Origin: Acidobacteriaceae bacterium
GTDB lineage: Bacteria; Acidobacteriota; Terriglobia; Terriglobales; Acidobacteriaceae
Assembly: GCA_025929125.1 (NCBI GenBank)
Contig: JAICMT010000061.1
Span: 1-7,631 of the forward strand
DNA length: 7,631 nucleotides
Direction: 5' to 3'
This document shows, piece by piece, positions 1 to 6,524 of this stretch. The notes under the pieces are model-generated. The model was not told the DNA's origin, ran no database searches, and saw only the letters and a program-made list of their open reading frames with translations. Numbering within the stretch: the stretch's first letter is position 1; every line of letters begins with the position of its first letter. A program made the translations under genes and the position numbers.

Positions 1-611
1 CGCATTGCGCCCACCAGCACAAGAAAAGCGAGCAGGGTCAGCAAGGTAAAGGCGTATACCGAAGCGGCTCCCTGCCAGCGTACTCCCAGCCCATGGAGCG
101 GGAATGTATACAACAATCCTCCCACCGCCGGGCCGGCAAAGTTTGCGGTCTGGAACACGATCGCGCCCCAGGTCACCGCATTCACAAAATGGTGCTTCGG
201 AACAAGACTTGGCAGCAAAGCCGAAGAAGCCGGTCCACTGAATGCCCTTCCCAGGCCGATCCCCAGCAGCACAGCATAAATGGGCCGCACGTCCGGGCTG
301 GGATGCAAAGCGAACCAGAGCAACGCGACTGTACACACCGCCTGCAGCCCATAGCACGCGAGGATAATCCGGCGGCGGTCGTACCGGTCCGCCACATGGC
401 CGGCGCCCAGCACGAAAAAGATCCCCGGCGCAAATAGAGCGAGCCCGGTCAATCCCAGCTTGAGCGCTGAGTGCGTGATCTGATATACCTGCCACGCCAC
501 GGCGACCGACTGCGCTTCGGCCCCCACAATCACAAGCAGCCGAGCCGTCTGGTACAGGCGAAAATCGCGCGATAGAAACGCGGCCCCCGCCCCACTTCCC
601 CCATCAGCCAT
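1..611 (-). CDS. MFS exporter, N-terminal part (cut by left edge)
   Basis: The visible 203 residues are the N-terminal half of a major facilitator superfamily transporter, closest in feel to the EntS/MFS_3 (DHA3) exporters. After a short Gly/Ala-rich leader, the segment FLSRDFRLYQTARL (residues 12-25) is the typical start of this family. The motif-A-like loop GHVADRYDRRR (71-81) lies between the second and third helices. The segment AFSGPASSALLPSLVP matches the family's characteristic loop before helix 5. Hydrophobic helices follow in the expected spacing, and the rest of the protein lies beyond position 1. The ATG at 611 is the first possible start after an in-frame TAG at 618-620. No clear Shine-Dalgarno precedes it. 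It is the last visible gene of the minus-strand block, 95 bp after the DUF202 gene. The substrate cannot be read from the sequence; family members export siderophores, drugs or other small molecules by proton antiport across the inner membrane. Confidence 0.88.
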   Translation of the reverse strand, partial: MADGGSGAGAAFLSRDFRLYQTARLLVIVGAEAQSVAVAWQVYQITHSALKLGLTGLALFAPGIFFVLGAGHVADRYDRRRIILACYGLQAVCTVALLWFALHPSPDVRPIYAVLLGIGLGRAFSGPASSALLPSLVPKHHFVNAVTWGAIVFQTANFAGPAVGGLLYTFPLHGLGVRWQGAASVYAFTLLTLLAFLVLVGAM

Positions 612-706
612 ATGGAGCTATGTTTTCACACCAGCCACACCCCTGACGAGCCAGCATTACGCCGTTTCTTCCAGAAATCTACGCCCCGCCCGCAGCATTC
701 CGAATC

Positions 707-1081
707 TCACCGGACCACCACCAGGTAAACTGCCATCCCAAGCCCGATGAACCCTAATATGGCTGCCAGCGTAATTCCGTGCGTCGAGATCCCGGGCCGC
801 CACGTCCCCGACATGAGCTTTCGCGTCAGATGAACGTGGCGCGCCATAGCTGCAAGATTTACCGCGACTCCAAGCATCACCAGAGCCACCCCGGACCATA
901 CCGAAACGCTGAAGCGATGCATAGGTTCGTGTGCCGTGGCCTGCATCTGGCGCAGGAAGAGAGCAAACCGCGCCACCGCAAACCCGACGCCCATCAGCGC
1001 CAGCCCGGTTCGCAGCCAGGCGAGCAGCGTCCGTTCTACCGCGAAATAGATTCGTGGATCGTCCTGAGGTTTATCCGCCAT
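707..1081 (-). CDS. DUF202 (YidH-like) small inner-membrane protein
   Basis: This is a 124-residue protein with three predicted membrane helices, at about residues 20-38, 62-80 and 103-122. Its N-terminal motif, FAVERTLLAWLRTGLALMGVGF (13-34, with E16, R17, W22, R24 and T25), is the hallmark of DUF202/YidH proteins. The length fits that family, whose function is unknown. I chose the ATG at 1081 because the family motif starts 10 residues later. An in-frame GTG at 1168 would add 29 residues containing CHDCGKS; it lies only 15 bp after the SIR2-like gene stop and has a GGGA about 9 bases upstream, so it cannot be excluded. The gene sits between the SIR2-like gene and the MFS gene in the same direction and is probably co-transcribed with one or both. 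The family call is firm and the start is less so. Confidence 0.85.
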   Translation of the reverse strand: MADKPQDDPRIYFAVERTLLAWLRTGLALMGVGFAVARFALFLRQMQATAHEPMHRFSVSVWSGVALVMLGVAVNLAAMARHVHLTRKLMSGTWRPGISTHGITLAAILGFIGLGMAVYLVVVR

Positions 1082-1183
1082 GATCCGAACAATAGCATCT
1101 GCCCATCCGCTGGGGACGCCCACAGCAGCACTCTTGCCGCAGTCGTGGCAGTGGCTCTTAATCGGCACCGCGACCGTTCCCGC

Positions 1184-2014
1184 TCACTGCCCCTCGCGGA
1201 CAGCCTGCAATAGCCGCTCCAGAAACAGCCGCGTCGCACGCCCCGGATCCTCATCCTCCCACACCAGCGGCTCCACTCCGCGGCTGCGCAGCACCGTCTC
1301 CTGCGCCGGCTGCGACTGCGTCATCAGCACATAGGAGACTGGCCGCCGCCCGACGCAATCCGAGCTCTGCCACAGCTCCTGCAGACGGAACAGCAGGTAT
1401 CGAGTATTCATGTCATGCATGCTGTAGCCCACGAACAGCAGCGGCCGGGCGAGGCTGTCGGCACGAAGCCGAATATCCAAGGGCGTCTCGAAGCTCATGC
1501 GCCTGAAATAATTCGCTTCGGTCAACACCAGAGATGCGTCATCCTCAAAATCTCCGTGGAATTTGATAATCTCCGTAGCGCCATCCAGCGGATGCGTAAG
1601 ATCGCCGACATTTGTAATTTTGCGATAACTTTTCCCGCGCGCCTCGTAGGCCTTCTCCAGCCAGCGGTCATAGTTGGTCGTATAGATTGTGCTGAAGTCC
1701 AGATCGACGATCAGATTATGCACGTCGGAATGCGCGACCTCAGTGGTCGAGGGATGCCAGGTCGTATCCATCCAGCTCCGCAATGCACCCAGCTTGCCCG
1801 AGGACTGCACATACGCCTCAGCGATCACCGGGTAATCGTTCAGCGACAATCCGTCGCTGCTCATCCCAAGCTGTTCGGCCAGATACTGGATCAAGGTCCT
1901 GAAGTCAGGCAATCCCAGGTTCTGGGAGATGCCGCCGCCCGCGAACAAGATCACCTCGCGCCGACGCACAGCTTCAATCAGCGGCTCGGGAATCTCAGGA
2001 TGCTTGGTCTCCAT
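1184..2014 (-). CDS. Stand-alone SIR2-like domain protein (putative NAD-binding/NADase)
   Basis: This 276-residue protein is essentially one SIR2-like Rossmann domain. The NAD-site motifs are in the family order: LFAGGGISQNLGLPDF (23-38, the GAGxS-like loop), TTNYD (112-116, with the conserved Asn at 114), KFHGD (151-155, with the catalytic-type His at 153) and FVGYSMHD (194-201). I see no zinc-binding Cys quartet, so it resembles the SIR2_2-type NAD hydrolase-like proteins more than classical zinc-dependent sirtuin deacetylases. Related domains consume NAD+ in several anti-phage systems, but those proteins usually carry an additional sensor domain or partner; here only about 60 residues follow the GYS motif. 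The ATG at 2014 is preferred because AGG at 2022-2024 lies 7 bases upstream; a GTG at 2020 would add two residues. The hydrolase ends 51 bp upstream. Family assignment is strong, and the biological role is inference. Confidence 0.88.
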   Translation of the reverse strand: METKHPEIPEPLIEAVRRREVILFAGGGISQNLGLPDFRTLIQYLAEQLGMSSDGLSLNDYPVIAEAYVQSSGKLGALRSWMDTTWHPSTTEVAHSDVHNLIVDLDFSTIYTTNYDRWLEKAYEARGKSYRKITNVGDLTHPLDGATEIIKFHGDFEDDASLVLTEANYFRRMSFETPLDIRLRADSLARPLLFVGYSMHDMNTRYLLFRLQELWQSSDCVGRRPVSYVLMTQSQPAQETVLRSRGVEPLVWEDEDPGRATRLFLERLLQAVREGQ

Positions 2015-2065
2015 CGCCACGCCTGTACGACGCTTGGCATCGGCTGGCCGTCGCCCGCCGGCGAC

Positions 2066-3001
2066 TCACATTGAATGGGACAAGGGATTCAGGGCGGTCT
2101 TCGGCGCATGGTCTCGGCACACGTCCTTCTGCGGAGCCACTCTTGCGACGGGCTGCCGTGAGAGCCAGGAGACCACAACCTGGCTGCACCGATCCGGCAT
2201 CTCTTCAATGGCCGAGTGCCCTGCACCCGGGACCACTACCAGGTCGGAGGCTCGCAACTTGCGATGGAGCTTCATCCCCGAGCGCAGGCTCACCGTGTAA
2301 TCGTGTTCGCCCCAGACCAGCAGGATTCGCTTCTTCCGTATCCGCTGCAGCGCGGAACCCAGCCGGGACATCTCTGTAAACCAGCAGCGCAGGATACACA
2401 GGACGTAGCGCAGCGTTCCCGGATTCCTCAGGCAATGCACAATCTCTTCCAGGCAGCGATCCAGGACCCGCTCGGCTCCCCCATACATCCTTCCCAGAAC
2501 AAGCCGCTGCCAGTGCACCGGCAGGTAGGGCAACGTCCAGGCCAGCAGACCGCCCCACGGTGTGCTGTACAGGCGGATCATCGGATCGCTGGTGTGGCTG
2601 AACGGGTTGGCAGGCGCAAACAGAATCAGACTGCGGACGCGCTTCGGATACAGCGCTGCGAGCATGAGCGCAACTGCGCCACCATGAGAGTGCGCCACCA
2701 CATCCGCCTGGTTCAGATGCAGCGCATCCATTACCCCGACAATCCGACGTGCGGTCGGACGCAGCCGCGGGTCCAACCCGCCCAGATGCTGCGATCTCCC
2801 CATATTGAGTAGATCGATTGCGTAAACGCTTGCATGCTCTGCAAGGGACGGAATCATCTGCCGCCAGTTCGCACTGGAACCGACCAGCCCATGAATCAGA
2901 AGCATCGGAGGTCCGCTGCCCGCGTGCAAATAGAAGACCCGTGCCCCGGACACCGTCACGTACCCTTCTTCAAACCCGAGTTGCGGGGACTCCTGCTCCA
3001 T
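2066..3001 (-). CDS. Alpha/beta-hydrolase fold enzyme
   Basis: This 311-residue cytoplasmic-looking hydrolase has the full catalytic set of the alpha/beta-hydrolase fold. The oxyanion-hole segment LLIHGLVGSSANW spans 34-46. Next comes YAIDLLNMGRS (60-70), the usual strand and turn. The nucleophile elbow is VVAHSHGGAVAL (101-112), with Ser105. The acid is in LLVWGEHDYTV (227-237), with Asp234. The base is in VVPGAGHSAIEEMP (256-269), with His262. The elbow reads AHSHGG instead of the common GHSMGG. A helical cap of about 90 residues (134-222) contains C183, C190, C202 and C206. There is no signal peptide. The start at 3001 is set by AAAGGA at 3011-3016, 9 bases upstream; an in-frame ATG at 3085 lacks homology-like sequence. 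The substrate is unknown; esterase, lipase or meta-cleavage-product-type hydrolase are all possible. It heads the minus-strand block. Confidence 0.9.
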   Translation of the reverse strand: MEQESPQLGFEEGYVTVSGARVFYLHAGSGPPMLLIHGLVGSSANWRQMIPSLAEHASVYAIDLLNMGRSQHLGGLDPRLRPTARRIVGVMDALHLNQADVVAHSHGGAVALMLAALYPKRVRSLILFAPANPFSHTSDPMIRLYSTPWGGLLAWTLPYLPVHWQRLVLGRMYGGAERVLDRCLEEIVHCLRNPGTLRYVLCILRCWFTEMSRLGSALQRIRKKRILLVWGEHDYTVSLRSGMKLHRKLRASDLVVVPGAGHSAIEEMPDRCSQVVVSWLSRQPVARVAPQKDVCRDHAPKTALNPLSHSM

Positions 3002-3241
3002 GGCAGAAATTCCTTTCTCGCAATCCCACTCAGTCCCGGCAGTACACAACAGCCCCGTCCTGCTTCTTGGAGGCAAGTCAAGCAATCTCAGTTGATTAGA
3101 TGCACCAACCGGGGCAAAGGTGAGTTTAATTGCACAGTTGCAGATGCAGCAGAGAAATCAAGTTCACCAAAGCTCCCGAACGGGCATCCAACCCGACAGT
3201 TACAGGCCCGACAAAAAGTACCCCGAACAGAGGATGAAGCG
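3002..3241. promoter_or_regulatory. Divergent intergenic spacer between hydrolase and GDSL esterase genes
   Basis: This spacer of about 240 bp separates two divergent genes and must carry both promoters. The only clear signals are the two ribosome-binding sites: AAAGGA on the minus strand at 3011-3016 for the hydrolase, and AGAGGA on the plus strand at 3229-3234 for the esterase. I found no convincing -35/-10 pair, riboswitch or long inverted repeat. A stretch near 3127-3152 has several TGCA repeats, but no recognisable operator. Confidence 0.5.
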
Positions 3242-4249
3242 ATGCGCCTTGCACCCCTTGTACTCGCAGCGGCAACATTGGCTTTACCTGCCACAACATT
3301 TGCCGCGTCTTACTCCGATATTTTCAGCTTTGGCGACAGCCTCTCCGACGCCGGGAACGCCTCCATTGCAACGTCTGGCGTCTTCCCCGGGCCTGGGTAT
3401 GCCACGCGCTCCGTACCCCTGATTCCATTTCCGGTGGGCTATTTCACCAATCCGCAGTCGGGCTCTGGGCCGGCCGGCCTCTGGATCGACCAGTTCGCGG
3501 CCAAAGTCGGCGTACCCGATCCGCTTCCCTTCCTCGCTCCTCTCGGCGGCACCAACTACTCGGTCGGCAGTGCGGACACGGCCAGCGGTCTCGGCAATAT
3601 GAACACGCAGGTCGGCCTCTTCCTTACTTCTCACCCCACTGCGCCTTCCTCCGCGCTCTACACCTTCTGGGGCGGGAGTAACGACATCTTCGATAACCTC
3701 GATCCTGTAGCGGCCGCCGATAACATCGCCTCCCAGATCCTTGCGCTGCACGGCGCCGGAGCCAACAACTTCCTGTGGCTGAACGTCGCCATGATCGGCG
3801 ATACCCCGGCACTCAGCGGATCCCCAGCGCTGGCCGCAGGGGCCAACGCAGCCGCTAACGCGTTTGATGCTGAGTGGGCACTCCGTCTCGGTATGCTTCG
3901 CGCGCTTGGCGTGAACGTGACCGGCCTCGACGTCAACGCGCTCTTCGGCAACATTCTTGCGAACCCGGCTGCCTATGGTTTCTCCAACGTGACCGCGGCC
4001 TGCAACGCGACCCCTGGTTGCGACCCGAATACATTCCTCTACTGGGATATCGAACACCCCACCACTTACGCCGATTCCTTGATCGCGAATGCCGCCTTCC
4101 AGGCCCTGAATCCAACACCGGAGCCGCCAACGATCCTCCTGCTCGGATTGGGCGGAGGGTTCCTGGCAACTGCAATTACGCTGCATCGCCGCAGGCAATC
4201 GGATACAGTCATTCCCGCGACCGCCCGCCACCGCTCAGAGATCGTTTAG
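3242..4249 (+). CDS. Exported GDSL/SGNH esterase-lipase with PEP-CTERM sorting tail
   Basis: This 335-residue secreted enzyme begins with a signal peptide (cleavage likely after TFA, residue 21). GDSL block I is FSFGDSLSDAGN (28-39, nucleophile Ser33). Block II is GGTNYS (102-107), block III is WGGSNDIF (143-150, oxyanion Asn147), and block V is DIEHPTTYAD (269-278, Asp269 and His272). All SGNH residues are therefore present, as in the thermolabile-haemolysin/GDSL lipase group, which hydrolyses esters or acyl lipids. The C-terminus carries PEP (293-295), a glycine-rich helix (297-314) and HRRR (315-318). This is the tripartite PEP-CTERM signal, handled by an exosortase and associated with surface or exopolysaccharide-linked proteins. 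Most such proteins end just after the basic run; this one continues 17 residues. The start is fixed by AGAGGA 7 bases upstream and by the signal peptide. No exosortase gene is visible here. The exact substrate is unknown. Confidence 0.93.
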   Translation: MRLAPLVLAAATLALPATTFAASYSDIFSFGDSLSDAGNASIATSGVFPGPGYATRSVPLIPFPVGYFTNPQSGSGPAGLWIDQFAAKVGVPDPLPFLAPLGGTNYSVGSADTASGLGNMNTQVGLFLTSHPTAPSSALYTFWGGSNDIFDNLDPVAAADNIASQILALHGAGANNFLWLNVAMIGDTPALSGSPALAAGANAAANAFDAEWALRLGMLRALGVNVTGLDVNALFGNILANPAAYGFSNVTAACNATPGCDPNTFLYWDIEHPTTYADSLIANAAFQALNPTPEPPTILLLGLGGGFLATAITLHRRRQSDTVIPATARHRSEIV

Positions 4250-5335
4250 CGCCTGGATCCGGGCCTCGACCGTGCTCACAAATTGCTCCGCAATCTCTGG
4301 CGGGTAGTCTCCCGCGCGGAAGGCATCCTGCAACTGGTGATGGCTGAGCTGTCCCAACAGCCCGCCAATCCACCTCGCATCTTGCCGTGGAATATCGTGC
4401 CCTATCCAAAGCATGCCCTGGCGGCGCAGAAACTGCTTCATGCCAATTCCCAGCGTCTCCGCCAGCAGGCTCCACGACGGCGCCGGCGTAGCAAAGTCCA
4501 CCGTGGATTTGCTCTTGTGTGTGATGAATTTGGAGTGGACGTAGGCCTTCACATTGTCTTTGGATGGCCCGTTCGTGAAGTGAAGACCGGTTCGCCCGAA
4601 AGCTGTTCCCGTATCGCTCACCAGAAAGATCTGGTGGCCGCTTTTGCGATCGCTGTAAACAGAGTTGTTCTCATCTTTAAGATCCCAACTGTTGACCAGC
4701 GCCATCATGACTCTTAATCCATTCAGCTCCCGAGTACCGGTAAACGGGTTACGTTTCCAGCGCCAGGTCGCAATCTTCTTTTGGCCGCTCGGCTTTCGGG
4801 AAAACCGCGCATCGGCGATGTGTTCCCCACGGATGTACTTCCGACCGCGGTGCATATGGATTCCGGCGATATCGGCCTGGGGCAGCACGTAATCGTCCTG
4901 CACAAAATACCCCACGGCCCAGAGCAGTCGGGACACCACGACCTCCGGCCGCGCCTCCTGTCCCAGTTTGACCCGCCACTTCTTCCCTGCAGCATCGCGG
5001 GCGTCGAACTTCGGCGTGCTCTGGTCGCGGTCTTCGTCCAGGAACCGGAATGGCGGCTCAGGCTGGCCCTTCGCGCCTCCTTGCCCATAGAACAGGTCTT
5101 CGTCAGCGATCCGCCCGGGATTGTGCCACAGAATGGGGTCATGCACCTCATCCGGGCGAATCGGCTGGCGCTTAGTCTCCGATTGATCGTCATCGGCGGC
5201 CTGCTGGACCTGCGCGTTGGCAGGTTGCCGGGCCTTTGTATCCTGCTCTCTCGAAGCCGGGGAGGCCACCACCTCGGCCGGAGCACCCATAGCCCCCATC
5301 AGGAGCAGGACAGAAAGAAGTCGAATGATCCGCAC
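4235..5335 (-). CDS. Exported protein of unknown family with kinase-like motif series
   Basis: This 366-residue protein starts with a signal peptide (hydrophobic 6-18, cleavage likely after VVA at 24), followed by a Gln/Asp/Ala-rich linker to about residue 57. I do not recognise a named family, though it resembles conserved hypothetical proteins of Acidobacteriota. The folded part contains, in order: WRVKLG (120-125, Lys123), a Glu in a predicted helix (Glu131 in ARPEVVVSRLLWAVGY), NSWDLKDENN (215-224), and FLVSDTGTAFG (237-247). This order and wording resemble a kinase active site: beta-3 Lys, helix-C Glu, catalytic loop DLKxEN and a DFG-like metal-binding Asp. That could mean a protein-kinase-like fold, possibly of the HipA/FAM20 kind, acting outside the cytoplasm. 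The match is by eye only. The GTG start at 5335 is the first start after an in-frame TAG. The gene is divergent from the small secreted protein gene, and its 3' end overlaps the esterase gene by 15 bp. Confidence 0.82.
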   Translation of the reverse strand: MRIIRLLSVLLLMGAMGAPAEVVASPASREQDTKARQPANAQVQQAADDDQSETKRQPIRPDEVHDPILWHNPGRIADEDLFYGQGGAKGQPEPPFRFLDEDRDQSTPKFDARDAAGKKWRVKLGQEARPEVVVSRLLWAVGYFVQDDYVLPQADIAGIHMHRGRKYIRGEHIADARFSRKPSGQKKIATWRWKRNPFTGTRELNGLRVMMALVNSWDLKDENNSVYSDRKSGHQIFLVSDTGTAFGRTGLHFTNGPSKDNVKAYVHSKFITHKSKSTVDFATPAPSWSLLAETLGIGMKQFLRRQGMLWIGHDIPRQDARWIGGLLGQLSHHQLQDAFRAGDYPPEIAEQFVSTVEARIQALNDL

Positions 5336-5395
5336 GCCCTATACGATGCACCGATCCGGGCGTTCGCCTCCTCTGCCGAGTTTCTTCAACTTCGC

Positions 5396-5401
5396 TATAC
5401 T
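5396..5401 (+). promoter_or_regulatory. Probable -10 box for the small secreted protein gene
   Basis: TATACT matches the sigma-70 -10 consensus at five of six positions and lies about 30 bases upstream of the ATG at 5433, giving a short leader. The hexamer 17 bases further upstream (CTGCCG, 5373-5378) is a weak -35. GGAGG at 5417-5421 is the Shine-Dalgarno, 11 bases from the start. The five-base-per-hexamer agreement is suggestive only. Confidence 0.45.
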
Positions 5402-5432
5402 TCTCAGCATCATCACGGAGGATGCTTTTCCT

Positions 5433-5741
5433 ATGAAAAAGCTCGCTATCGTCACCGCGCTCTCCCTTAGCTTCGCAACCACCGGCGCCTTTGCCGAAAG
5501 CTTCACCGGCTGGGTCTCCGACGCCATGTGCGCCAAGGACCCGCACAAAGTCGCTAGTGCAGACCACGCCGCCTGCGCGCAAAAATGCATGAAGGGTGGC
5601 GAAAAGCCTGTGCTCGTGGTCGGTGAGAAGGTCTACACCATCACTAATCCGGACACCTTGGTTAACCACGCAGGCCATAAGGTCACCGTGAACGGCCAGG
5701 TGAAGGGCGATGCGCTGACGGTAAAGTCCGTCAAGATGTAA
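5433..5741 (+). CDS. Small secreted DUF5818-like protein
   Basis: This 102-residue protein has a clear signal peptide, MKKLAIVTALSLSFATTGAFA, with cleavage after residue 21. The mature 81 residues start ESFTGWVSDAMCA and contain Cys33, Cys48 and Cys52, the last two as CAQKC. His38, His45, His79 and His82 are nearby. The second half is a run of short beta-strands (PVLVVGEKVYTI, HKVTVNGQV, ALTVKSVKM) like a small barrel. The layout FTGWVSDAMC...CAQKCMKGGEKPVL...VYTI...HAGHKVTVNGQV resembles the DUF5818 proteins that are common and multi-copy in Acidobacteriota; their function is unknown. The His/Cys content would allow metal or disulphide roles, which is inference. The start is set by the signal peptide and GGAGG at 5417-5421. 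An ATG at 5422 would only give a four-codon reading frame ending across the true start. A hairpin follows the stop. Confidence 0.88.
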   Translation: MKKLAIVTALSLSFATTGAFAESFTGWVSDAMCAKDPHKVASADHAACAQKCMKGGEKPVLVVGEKVYTITNPDTLVNHAGHKVTVNGQVKGDALTVKSVKM

Positions 5742-5763
5742 TCATCGGCAGCAATGGTGCATG

Positions 5764-5793
5764 CCTGGCCCCGCTCTCCCGGAGCGGGCCAGG
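5764..5793 (+). terminator. GC-rich hairpin after the DUF5818-like gene
   Basis: CCTGGCCCCGCTC (5764-5776) pairs with GAGCGGGCCAGG (5782-5793), giving a 12-bp stem with one bulged C and a 5-base loop. It begins 23 bases after the stop at 5741. No T-tract follows, so it may be a weak or factor-assisted terminator or an mRNA-stabilising hairpin. Confidence 0.5.
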
Positions 5794-5948
5794 AGGCATT
5801 CAGACCGCCCGATACCGCAAGTTTCGGCACCGGTGGCGCTTACCCGATTGCCTCCTGCGCGGCCCTTTCAGGCTGCGAAAAACTCGTGTGTTCCAGGCCC
5901 GCCCCTACGGGCGTGATGCGCATCTCACTGAGCTGAGGTACGAATCGC

Positions 5949-6524
5949 ATGGATACACGAACCATCGTAATTGTCCTTGTCGCCATTGCGGTCGTAGTGG
6001 TTGTTGCGGCCGTTCTTTACTCCCGGCGTCGTCGCAGTGAACATCTTCGCAGCCACTTCGGTCCGGAATACGACCGCACCGTGCAGATGCAGGGTACTCC
6101 GGCCAAGGCGGAGGCCGTGCTCGCGCAACGCGAGGAGCGCGTCAAGAAGTTCTCGCTTCGCCCGCTTCCTCCGGCAGATCGCGAGCGTTATGCCAACGAG
6201 TGGGCCGCCGTCCAGCGTCAGTTCGTGGACGATCCCTCCACCGCCGTCAGCCAGGCGGACAGGCTGGTCACCACCGTGATGGCCGCGCGTGGATATCCGC
6301 TGACCGATGCAGAGCATAGGGAAGCCGATCTCTCCGTCACCCATCCCACCCTGGTGCAGAACTATCGCGCCGCACGTGAGCTGACCGCGCGCCATGCCGC
6401 CGGCCAATCCTCCACCGAGGACCTCAGGAAAGCAATGGTCTATCTGCGATCCCTGTTCGACGAACTGCTTGAGGTCCCACAATCTCGCACTGCAGGAGCA
6501 ACTCATGAGCGACTCGCTTCGTAA
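5949..6524 (+). CDS. Membrane-anchored conserved protein of unknown function (coupled pair, member 1)
   Basis: This 191-residue protein has one N-terminal membrane helix (residues 6-24) followed at once by a stop-transfer cluster, SRRRR (25-29), so the rest is probably cytoplasmic. HLRSHFGPEYDR (32-43) is a strongly conserved-looking motif. A charged, probably coiled region (53-67) follows. The C-terminal helical domain runs from RYANEWAAVQRQFVDDPSTAV (80-100) through ADRLVTTVMAARGYP and DLSVTHPTLVQNYR (127-140) to TEDLRKAMVYLRSLFDELL (156-174). I recognise this as a widespread conserved hypothetical family of soil bacteria, with no known activity. GAGG at 5935-5938 lies 10 bases upstream of the start. 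The last 20 bases overlap the next gene, which repeats this C-terminal domain, so the two products probably act together. It is preceded by a 207-bp spacer with no clear promoter. Confidence 0.85.
   Translation: MDTRTIVIVLVAIAVVVVVAAVLYSRRRRSEHLRSHFGPEYDRTVQMQGTPAKAEAVLAQREERVKKFSLRPLPPADRERYANEWAAVQRQFVDDPSTAVSQADRLVTTVMAARGYPLTDAEHREADLSVTHPTLVQNYRAARELTARHAAGQSSTEDLRKAMVYLRSLFDELLEVPQSRTAGATHERLAS

Noticed and set aside
1415..2074. 219-codon open frame on the plus strand across the SIR2-like gene
   Set aside because: It mirrors the SIR2-like coding frame, has no domain I recognise and no good ribosome-binding site.
2216..2812. 198-codon plus-strand open frame across the hydrolase gene
   Set aside because: It is a shadow of the hydrolase; its Gln/Arg/His-rich composition and lack of motifs argue against a real protein.
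3080..3160. Possible c-di-GMP riboswitch or promoter in the divergent spacer (GGCAAAGG and TTGATT-like words)
   Set aside because: Only short word matches were seen. The paired stems of a c-di-GMP aptamer are absent and no -35/-10 pair has acceptable spacing.
2834..3241. 136-codon upstream extension in frame with the GDSL esterase
   Set aside because: It would bury the signal peptide inside the protein, and AGAGGA sits at the right distance from the ATG at 3242. It also runs over the start of the divergent hydrolase gene.
3284..4231. Long 315-codon open frame on the minus strand inside the GDSL esterase gene
   Set aside because: It is antisense to a gene with a complete catalytic set and sorting signals. 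The translation is Gly/Arg/Glu-rich with no recognisable motif, as expected from GC-rich codon shadowing.
5422..5436. Four-codon leader reading frame (ATG to TGA) overlapping the start of the small secreted protein
   Set aside because: The Shine-Dalgarno GGAGG directly abuts this ATG, leaving no spacer, so initiation there is unlikely; it is probably chance.
4781..5470. 229-codon plus-strand open frame opposite the kinase-like gene
   Set aside because: It is antisense to a gene with a signal peptide and an ordered motif series, and it runs into the start of the small secreted protein in a different frame.
5885..5915. Short GC-rich inverted repeat (CGCCC/GGGCG) upstream of the coupled pair, considered as an operator or riboswitch stem
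   Set aside because: The stem is only 5 bp, which is common by chance in GC-rich DNA, and no riboswitch-like conserved core surrounds it.
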